Shown: piece after piece, positions 5,355 through 11,419 of the stretch
How the letters are laid out: every line of letters begins with the position of its first letter
Numbering within the stretch: the first letter of the stretch is position 1
From: a virus
Strand: one strand, 5' to 3'
IMG/VR virus record: IMGVR_UViG_3300030118_003869
Location: 1 to 24,541 of that record
DNA length: 24,541 bases
The notes under the pieces: model-generated
Database searches by the model: none
Seen by the model: only the letters and a program-made list of their open reading frames with translations
What the model was told of the DNA's origin: nothing
Made by a program: the position numbers and the translations under genes

Positions 5355-5822
5355 TTAGAATGGGGGAGGTGGATTCTCTTCCGCATCACTACTCGCAAGA
5401 TTTTCTAACTGTTTAAAAGTTAGTATCTTGTTTCTGTAGGATGTTCTTTTTTGTCCTTCCTGATCCAACCAATCTTCTTCAACTTTATCTAAAGCAATCT
5501 GAACTTTTTTACCAATAAGCTCATCTTCCTTTTCGATCTGCTCCTTAAATCCTATGGCTTTTAAAAGTTTTGTCCATCTTTGTGTAGCAATATTTTTATA
5601 ATCTTCTTTATCGCTCCACAAGTTAAAGTATTCTGTGACATCTTTAAACTTGCCGTCAGCGACTTGGAAAACAACCTTAAAGCTAGTGTTACCAGCTTTA
5701 CTAACATGCTCCATAGCTTCTAAAACCTTACAATCGTAGTCTCCCTTAGGAGCCACTTCTGGCCCTAAAGGAGCTTGCAGATCTAGATCACCCATAAATT
5801 CTACATCTTTAAATAACGACAT
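5355..5822 (-). CDS. DUF669 single-strand DNA-binding-like protein
   Basis: A 155-residue protein matching the phage DUF669 pattern: a GDYDCKVLEA strand, TSFKVVFQVADGKFKDVTEY, and RWTKLLKAIGF. The family sits beside Sak4/Erf-type annealing proteins and is thought to bind single-stranded DNA. The extreme C-terminus, after a Ser/Asp/Glu stretch, is EENPPPPF: acidic, prolines, and a terminal Phe, reminiscent of the protein-recruiting tip of bacterial SSB. GGAGGT precedes the ATG, and the start overlaps the upstream ATPase stop as TAATG, so the two are coupled. It should coat ssDNA during recombination or replication. Confidence 0.75.
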   Translation of the reverse strand: MSLFKDVEFMGDLDLQAPLGPEVAPKGDYDCKVLEAMEHVSKAGNTSFKVVFQVADGKFKDVTEYFNLWSDKEDYKNIATQRWTKLLKAIGFKEQIEKEDELIGKKVQIALDKVEEDWLDQEGQKRTSYRNKILTFKQLENLASSDAEENPPPPF

Positions 5823-6565
5823 TAGCTACCTCCTTCTGCTGTTTTGACTTCTTGTACTTTTGGAGCAGAAGAAATAAAACCAAGTTTGGTAATTAAGTTT
5901 GTTAGGTTTGGTTGTTCAAACGGCTCCAACAAACCACTTCTATCTTTTGCATTAAACCCTTGTCCAATTTCTGTTTGCAACCATCTTTCTCTGGTAAGGT
6001 TGCCCTCATCATCTTGTCTTTCAATGACTCTTAAAGCTAAGACTTCATCAAAAAAGTAAGGAATAGATTGACCAAGTTTGGCTCCTACCATCTTTGGTTC
6101 ATGAACAAGAGATCCATCTACATTCAATTTCTCTTCTTTACAAAGAAAAATGACATGCATCTGCAAATCTCTGAAAGCTCTCATAACATTAGTAACAGTT
6201 TCTTGCACATTACCATAAGCCATTCTGGCATCTTTATGTTTAGCTTTCTCAGCAGATAGTAAAAGTTCACTAATCTCTGAAATAGAATCTAGACATACTG
6301 TATCGTATTTGCCTTTTAATTTTCCATTTCTAAGAGAGTTGTGAAGCTCCATGACTTCTGCTGCTTCTTTTACTTCTATTGCATCAATGTTTGGTTTGTC
6401 CTTAATTGATAGCAATCCAGCTTCTGCACTTATGACAAGTTTCTTGCCAGGGGCGGTAGAACAAAGATATGTTTTACCAGATCCAGAAGCCCCATACACT
6501 AGCACTTTAGCGCCTTGGTCTTGAACCATAGCGCTAGGGCTAACTATATTATCTTCTATACTCAT
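5822..6565 (-). CDS. Sak4-type recombination ATPase (AAA_24)
   Basis: A 247-residue RecA-core ATPase, a phage single-strand-annealing protein type. Walker A is GASGSGKT (25-32); a Walker-B-like strand DTVCLDS (88-94) has Asp93; VIFLCKEEK is a later core strand. The C-terminus KVQEVKTAEGGS is flexible. Sak4 proteins are short RecA relatives that anneal strands with help from an SSB-like partner, here the coupled DUF669 protein. GGAGGT lies five bases before the ATG. Its promoter must lie in the divergent gap 6566-6647, sharing it with the regulator/replicase operon, so the dyad at 6595-6618 may control both directions. Confidence 0.82.
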   Translation of the reverse strand: MSIEDNIVSPSAMVQDQGAKVLVYGASGSGKTYLCSTAPGKKLVISAEAGLLSIKDKPNIDAIEVKEAAEVMELHNSLRNGKLKGKYDTVCLDSISEISELLLSAEKAKHKDARMAYGNVQETVTNVMRAFRDLQMHVIFLCKEEKLNVDGSLVHEPKMVGAKLGQSIPYFFDEVLALRVIERQDDEGNLTRERWLQTEIGQGFNAKDRSGLLEPFEQPNLTNLITKLGFISSAPKVQEVKTAEGGS

Positions 6566-6594
6566 AGTTCACCTCCGTTAAAAAAGTATTGCGT

Positions 6595-6618
6595 GAGTGT
6601 ACTATATTAGTTACACTC
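6595..6618. promoter_or_regulatory. 24-base dyad, likely operator in divergent promoter gap
   Basis: GAGTGTA (6595-6601) and TACACTC (6612-6618) are perfect 7-base arms separated by CTATATTAGT, giving 17 bases centre to centre, about one and a half to two helical turns, typical for a dimeric repressor. It lies in the 82-base gap between the divergent Sak4 and HTH-regulator genes. Possible promoters overlap it: TTGCGT (6589-6594) with TACACT (6612-6617) on the plus strand, and a TTTACG/TACACT pair on the minus strand; both are weak. The HTH protein at 6648 is the obvious candidate binder. Confidence 0.55.
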
Positions 6619-6640
6619 CGTAAATCTTTTTTTATCGGAG
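6616..6640 (+). promoter_or_regulatory. Stem that could mask the ribosome site of the regulator gene
   Basis: CTCCG (6616-6620) can pair with CGGAG (6636-6640), the latter forming part of the Shine-Dalgarno GGAGGAG (6637-6643) of the TTG-started gene at 6648; the loop is T-rich. Only transcripts starting upstream of about 6616 would carry the stem. With five base pairs it is weak and tentative. Confidence 0.3.
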
Positions 6641-6647
6641 GAGTAAC

Positions 6648-7007
6648 TTGTCACAAACGCATAGCGAAGTCTGGAAAGCAAACTATTATTTTAGAACAGC
6701 TATTATTGCAGCAAGAGAACTCAAAAAAATGGAACGGCTTAACATCAAGCCACAAAACACAAACAGGAAGGTAAAAAGTATGACATTAAGAGAATGGATA
6801 GAGTTCTATGGAATGAAAGCTTCTGCTGAATTATTTAATGTTTCAGAGTCAACCGTGAAAGCTTGGAGATATGGCTATAGATTGCCATCTATAAAACAGG
6901 CACAAAAAATTATACAGGCAACAGACGGAAAGATCGGCTATGAATCAATGTATGGAGCAATAAAAGATATAGTTGATCAAAAGGATGTTTCAGCTAAATC
7001 TATCTGA
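6648..7007 (+). CDS. HTH regulator, Cro/YdaS-like, TTG start
   Basis: A 119-residue protein with a helix-turn-helix in its second half: MKASAELFNVSESTVKAWRY then GYRLPSIKQAQKIIQAT (about 55-91), typical of Cro/YdaS-type phage repressors. The TTG at 6648 is chosen because GGAGGAG (6637-6643) is well spaced. A second in-frame start, ATG at 6780 with GGAAGG upstream, would give a 75-residue protein that still carries the whole HTH domain, so two products are possible. It is the first gene of the replicase operon and overlaps the replicase start. It probably binds the dyad at 6595-6618 and controls itself and the divergent Sak4 operon; this is inference. Confidence 0.75.
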   Translation: MSQTHSEVWKANYYFRTAIIAARELKKMERLNIKPQNTNRKVKSMTLREWIEFYGMKASAELFNVSESTVKAWRYGYRLPSIKQAQKIIQATDGKIGYESMYGAIKDIVDQKDVSAKSI

Positions 7008-9096
7008 GAACGATACAGCATTAGATCTCGCAGAAGCCTATCATACAGAGGGCTATAGCGTTGTTCCCCTATTGAGAGCCAATAAAAGACCTTTAGAGGA
7101 TTGGAAGAAGTATCAATATGAAAGACCAACTGAAGAACAAATTCAGAAATGGTTTTCAAATAGAGATGATTTAGTTGTTGCTTTGGTATGTGGTGATTTT
7201 CTAGTTGTTGATGCAGACAGTCCTGAAAGTATGGATTGGGTTGAAAAGAATTTACCGCCAAGTCCATTTAGAGTTATAACTAGCAAAGGCATGCATTTCT
7301 ATTACAACAACCCACAAAACTTTTCTACCTTTGCTACTAAAAGAACTGCAACGACACCTATAGAACGACATATAGATATCAGAGGAACAGGAGGTCTGAT
7401 AGTTGCTCCTCACAATAGGCATGCTAGTGGAGCCATATACAAGCCTGTTACATTTCCTGATTGGAAGGTTATGGATGTTACAGATTTACCTGACTTTACA
7501 GATGTAGAGTGGCAAAAAGTTACAGGAGTTGCTAAAACAGAAACACAAACAACCGTTTCTCCTTTTTCGTTAGATGGTGTAAACGAGGGATCTAGAAATG
7601 ATCAGGCAGCAAGGTTAGCGGGTTATTTGATATCAAAAAATATAAACCAAGAGTTTGTGAAATTTTTCTTACAATCTTGGAACACTAATAACAATCCACC
7701 ATTACCACAAAAAGAAGTAGATACAGTTGTTAGGAGTGTAAGAGAAACGCATGAGAGAAAGAATGCAAAAGCTCCTTTATTTGTTTCTTATGAAGAATCT
7801 ATACCAAGACCAAAAGATCTGTTTAATCCTCCAGGATTAGTTAAAGATATGTTTGAGTATTGCGAGCAGATAGCACAAGTATCTCAGCCTGAACTATCTA
7901 TGGTAGGAGCTTTATCTTTGGCTAGTGTTAGTTGCGGAAGGATCTACAGCACAAACATTAATAATTTTTCTAGCTTATTTTTTATGGGTATTGCTAAGTC
8001 AGGACAGGGTAAAGAAAACATCAAAACATTTGTAGAGAGAAACTTGAACGCTTCAAACCATAGTGCTTTGCTTGTAGGGGATGGTTATACATCTAGTGGA
8101 GCAGTCCATTCAATACTCAAATATAGACCCACTCAGATCACCATAATGGACGAATTTGGAAAAAGATTAGAGGCTATTAGCAATCAAAGCAATTCTAACA
8201 GAGAAGACGGTCTACAGACGCTTATGGAGGCTTGGGGAAGGTGTCATGGGACTTTAAGACCAGATAATTACTCAATGATGAATGTACCTGAACAATATAG
8301 AGAACAATTCATGAATAGAATTACACATAAACCCGCAATCACATTGGTAGGACTATCTGTGCCAAAGAACTTTTACAGAGCCTTAAACTCTGGCCGTATA
8401 GCAGATGGTTTCTTAAATAGATTTATAGTAGTTGAATCAAAAGAACCAAGAAAAATGTCAGCACTCAAAGAGTCTACTACTCCACCTAAAAAAATTACTG
8501 ATTGGATAGATGGGGTTAGATATCCAAAAACAAGATTGATGGCTACTGCAATAAATAATGCTGAAATGGATTTCAAGCAACAAGTTTTAAAGTTTGATGA
8601 TTTATCAAAGGAGTTATTGAATGACTTGGCAAGAGATATTGTTAAAAGACAAGACATATTAGAGAAAGATAATTTAGAACCTTTGTTATCTAGAACAAGA
8701 GAGAAAGCCATGCGTTTATCTTTGTGTTGTGCGTTAGCAGATAATGTAAACGCAGAAATAATTTCTGGAGATATTACTAAATGGTGTATAGACTATGTAA
8801 ATTATTACGACAGCATCTTTATAGAAGCTTGTAGAGATAAGGTAGCGAGTTCTGCAACTGAATCAAAAATTAAACAAGTTCTTAATTTTATAAGATCCAG
8901 AAACGGAGATGGTATTTCCAAAAGAGAAGTAGATAGGCATGAATTATTTAGAAGCATGAAGTCACATGAAGTTAAAGAAATTATTGATAGGTTGATTAAT
9001 GCTGGAGAAATACAAGAAGTCGAAATAAAGGTTGGAGGTAAAGGTAGACCAGCTAAAAGATTTGTAGCAGTTGATCCAAATTATTTTGAGGAGTAA
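6985..9096 (+). CDS. Prim-Pol / helicase / winged-helix replicase fusion
   Basis: A 703-residue protein. Residues 1-170 form a bifunctional primase-polymerase (archaeo-eukaryotic primase) domain: VVDADS (74-79) gives the catalytic D-x-D, TSKGMHFYY (99-107) has the His motif, and DIRGTGGLIVAPHNRHASG (131-149) is the family signature. EGSRNDQAARLAG (201-213) with WNTNNNPPLPQKEV (232-245) is a PriCT-type linker. Then comes an ATPase with Walker A GIAKSGQGKE (335-344) and Walker B ITIMDE (385-390), and a C-terminal winged helix (about 635-700). It probably primes, and may copy, phage DNA and unwinds it; no separate polymerase is visible. The ATG at 6985 is preferred over TTG 6973; its ribosome site is weak and it overlaps the regulator by 23 bases. 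Confidence 0.82.
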   Translation: MFQLNLSENDTALDLAEAYHTEGYSVVPLLRANKRPLEDWKKYQYERPTEEQIQKWFSNRDDLVVALVCGDFLVVDADSPESMDWVEKNLPPSPFRVITSKGMHFYYNNPQNFSTFATKRTATTPIERHIDIRGTGGLIVAPHNRHASGAIYKPVTFPDWKVMDVTDLPDFTDVEWQKVTGVAKTETQTTVSPFSLDGVNEGSRNDQAARLAGYLISKNINQEFVKFFLQSWNTNNNPPLPQKEVDTVVRSVRETHERKNAKAPLFVSYEESIPRPKDLFNPPGLVKDMFEYCEQIAQVSQPELSMVGALSLASVSCGRIYSTNINNFSSLFFMGIAKSGQGKENIKTFVERNLNASNHSALLVGDGYTSSGAVHSILKYRPTQITIMDEFGKRLEAISNQSNSNREDGLQTLMEAWGRCHGTLRPDNYSMMNVPEQYREQFMNRITHKPAITLVGLSVPKNFYRALNSGRIADGFLNRFIVVESKEPRKMSALKESTTPPKKITDWIDGVRYPKTRLMATAINNAEMDFKQQVLKFDDLSKELLNDLARDIVKRQDILEKDNLEPLLSRTREKAMRLSLCCALADNVNAEIISGDITKWCIDYVNYYDSIFIEACRDKVASSATESKIKQVLNFIRSRNGDGISKREVDRHELFRSMKSHEVKEIIDRLINAGEIQEVEIKVGGKGRPAKRFVAVDPNYFEE

Positions 9097-9417
9097 ATGA
9101 AAGTAAATAAATTTTATTACAATCCATTACCTGATTATTTAGAAATTAAAAAAAGTAAAATTGACGGTATGGGTATCTTTGCAAAAGAAGATATAGAAAG
9201 AGATACCAATATTGGCATAACGCATGTTCAGATTCCAATACTCACAAACTTTCTAAGAACGCCTTTAGGAGGCTTTATTAATCATTCAGAAAAAAATAAT
9301 TGCTATTTAGCAGAAATGCTGAATTGGGATGGATATAAGGTTTTTAATCTGTTCTCAGAGGTTGATATATTAAAAGGCGAAGAAATTACGCTTAACTATC
9401 ATATACACGATTTATAG
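9097..9417 (+). CDS. SET-domain protein (putative protein-lysine methyltransferase)
   Basis: A compact 106-residue SET domain, the fold that moves a methyl group from S-adenosylmethionine to a lysine side chain. Motifs in order: SKIDGMGIFAKEDI (20-33, the G-x-G cofactor loop), GGFINHSEKNNC (58-69, the N-H-S-x-x-N core), and DILKGEEITLNYH (90-102, the G-E-E and catalytic Tyr101). There is no pre-SET or post-SET zinc region, as in short bacterial and viral SET proteins. GAGGAG sits at the end of the replicase and the ATG follows its TAA directly, so it is translated with the replicase. The target is unknown; ribosomal, chromosomal or phage proteins are all possible. Confidence 0.8.
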   Translation: MKVNKFYYNPLPDYLEIKKSKIDGMGIFAKEDIERDTNIGITHVQIPILTNFLRTPLGGFINHSEKNNCYLAEMLNWDGYKVFNLFSEVDILKGEEITLNYHIHDL

Positions 9418-9425
9418 AGGTAATT

Positions 9426-9890
9426 ATGAAACCACCAAGTTTTGAAACTCATCAAGATCAAAAAAGAGAAGAAAGAGTAGCGGGATTTTTAGAGGGCTTA
9501 TGGAACGTAAGTTGTTTTAAGTTGCCTGTGAGTTATGCCTTAGACTATTGGATAGAATCTAAAGAAAGATGTTATTGGTGTGAAGTCAAATGTAGAACCT
9601 TTGAAGGGGATAAATATGATACTTTTATAATCTCTGCTAAAAAATTTAGGAAAGGAGCTTCTTATGCAGAATCTACCAAAGTACCATTTATTTTAGTTTA
9701 TGCTATGAAAGATAGTGTTTGGTGTCATGAATATGACCCAAAGTTTAAATATGATTTAAGAATGAATGTGAACACTTCTCCTGAATCAGATGAAGATAAC
9801 GAACCCTTCGTTCATATACCAAAAGATAAAATGATTTGTTTGTCTGATAAACCATTAGGTATGGATAGAAATGAAATAGGTATTTTATGA
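9426..9890 (+). CDS. PD-(D/E)XK-type endonuclease (putative)
   Basis: A 154-residue protein with the active-site pattern of PD-(D/E)XK nucleases: an N-terminal helix Glu (QKREERVAGFLEG, Glu16), Asp40 in SYALDYWIE, and Glu53-Val-Lys55 in WCEVKCRTF, followed by a strand/helix continuation (FIISAKKFRKGA, VPFILVYAM). The order and spacing match the family, which covers Holliday-junction resolvases, restriction enzymes and repair nucleases. GAGGT lies before the ATG. It overlaps the DNA methyltransferase start as ATGA, so the pair is coupled like a restriction-modification unit. Other roles (degrading host DNA, trimming recombination intermediates) are equally possible. The protein is unusually rich in Trp, Tyr and Cys. 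Confidence 0.65.
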   Translation: MKPPSFETHQDQKREERVAGFLEGLWNVSCFKLPVSYALDYWIESKERCYWCEVKCRTFEGDKYDTFIISAKKFRKGASYAESTKVPFILVYAMKDSVWCHEYDPKFKYDLRMNVNTSPESDEDNEPFVHIPKDKMICLSDKPLGMDRNEIGIL

Positions 9891-11419
9891 ATGTATTAAG
9901 TTTATTTGATGGTATGAGTTGTGCTCAACTCGCTTTACAAAGATCGGGCATCAAAGTAGATAAATACTATGCAAGTGAAGTAGATAAATATGCTATTGAA
10001 ATTACACAAAAAAACTTTCCTAACACTATACAAGTTGGAGATGTAACAAAATTAAAAGCAAAAGATTTCAAAGATATAGATCTAATAGTTGCTGGATCTC
10101 CATGCCAAGGTTTTAGTTTTGCGGGCAAACAACTTGCATTTGATGATCCAAGATCGGCTTTGTTTTTTGAATTTATAAGACTACTAAAAGAAATAAAGCC
10201 AAAATATTTCTTACTTGAAAATGTAAGAATGAAAAAAGAATTTATAGAAGTTATTACACAACAAGTTTCAGATTGTTATCCTGATTATCAGGGCTCGGGA
10301 CTCTTTCCAGGATTGATAGAACCAATACTTATCAATAGCGCTTTACTAAGTGCACAATCGAGACAAAGACTTTACTGGACTAATATACCAAATGTTGAGC
10401 AACCTGAAGATTTAGGAATTGTTTTAAAAGATATTCTGATTGACGATTACGAAACAGAAAAAGATAAATCTTATTGTATAGATGCAAACTATTATAAGGG
10501 AGCTAGTGTTGACCAATATAAAAAGAAATCAAGAAGGCAGTTAGTTAGTAAAAAAATATCTGATTACAATTTATCAGATAAGATGAATAAAAGAGTTAGA
10601 GAAAACCCAAGATCTAGAGCATTTAAACCAAATCAGAAAAAAAGTGGAGCGTTATTAGCTAATCAAGCTAAAACATCTACAGATAGTTTGTATGCTTTGA
10701 GTAAACCTAAACAAGTTGGAAAAGTAAAAGATGGCGGGCAAGGCAACCGCATTTATTCTGCTGATGGCAAATCTTCTGCTTTATCTTCTCAATCAGGCGG
10801 TACTGCGGGTAATGGTAATACATTAGTAGAAACCAAACCTAAACAGGTTGGTGTTGCTACTGACATAAACGGGCATGATATTTTAAAAAGAGTTTACTCA
10901 GAAGACGGCAAAGCCCCAACTTTAAATAGTATGGGAGGAGGTAATAGGGAACCCAAGGTTATGGTAAAAAGACTGCCGAAAGGATCTAGTGGTAAGTCTT
11001 GGTTTTTTGAACAACAAACATATATGGAAGATACGGATAAGACTGGCCCATTAAAGTCTAGTTCAGGTAGTGGCAACATACCAAAAGTAGTGACAGGAGG
11101 TAGGGTAGTAGGCAGAGCTTATGATAAAGATGGTAAAAGATCAGATAGATTTGGCGACTCTGTAGCGGGTAAAACTGAACAAATGTTAGAACTGCGTCAA
11201 GATAAAAAATCTAATGCACTCACTACTGCACAAAAGGATAGTTTGGTCGTGCAGTCAGAGGATCTTACTTGGAGAAAGTTATTGCCAATAGAATGTGAAA
11301 GATTGCAAACAGTTCCTGATAATTATACGGAAGGAGTTTCAAACACTCAGCGTTACCGCATGCTCGGCAACGGCTTTACCGTTTCGGTAATATCCCATAT
11401 ATTTAACAACATTAAATAA
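9887..11419 (+). CDS. Cytosine-C5 DNA methyltransferase
   Basis: A 510-residue DNA (cytosine-5) methyltransferase. Motif I is LSLFDGMSCAQLAL (4-17); motif IV AGSPCQGFSFAG (69-80) with catalytic Cys73; motif VI ENVR (111-114); motif VIII QSRQRLYW (157-164); motifs IX-X are ERLQTVPDNYT (471-481) and RMLGNGFTV (491-499). The EVDKYAIEI segment and LFDGMSC form recall the Dnmt3-like phage branch. Between motifs VIII and IX lies a long target-recognition region of about 290 residues with repeated (Y)SxDGK(A/S)xxL units. It probably methylates phage DNA to resist host restriction or the coupled nuclease. Its 3' end overlaps the convergent late operon by 8 bases and is locally G/C-rich. Confidence 0.9.
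   Translation: MNVLSLFDGMSCAQLALQRSGIKVDKYYASEVDKYAIEITQKNFPNTIQVGDVTKLKAKDFKDIDLIVAGSPCQGFSFAGKQLAFDDPRSALFFEFIRLLKEIKPKYFLLENVRMKKEFIEVITQQVSDCYPDYQGSGLFPGLIEPILINSALLSAQSRQRLYWTNIPNVEQPEDLGIVLKDILIDDYETEKDKSYCIDANYYKGASVDQYKKKSRRQLVSKKISDYNLSDKMNKRVRENPRSRAFKPNQKKSGALLANQAKTSTDSLYALSKPKQVGKVKDGGQGNRIYSADGKSSALSSQSGGTAGNGNTLVETKPKQVGVATDINGHDILKRVYSEDGKAPTLNSMGGGNREPKVMVKRLPKGSSGKSWFFEQQTYMEDTDKTGPLKSSSGSGNIPKVVTGGRVVGRAYDKDGKRSDRFGDSVAGKTEQMLELRQDKKSNALTTAQKDSLVVQSEDLTWRKLLPIECERLQTVPDNYTEGVSNTQRYRMLGNGFTVSVISHIFNNIK

Noticed and set aside
6977-7267. Minus-strand open frame of about 96 codons
   Set aside because: It is fully antisense to the Prim-Pol catalytic domain, with no ribosome site; treated as a shadow.
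11376-11390. Hairpin TTACCG-TTT-CGGTAA as a terminator for the convergent operons
   Set aside because: It lies inside the methyltransferase coding region and no T-tract follows in either direction.
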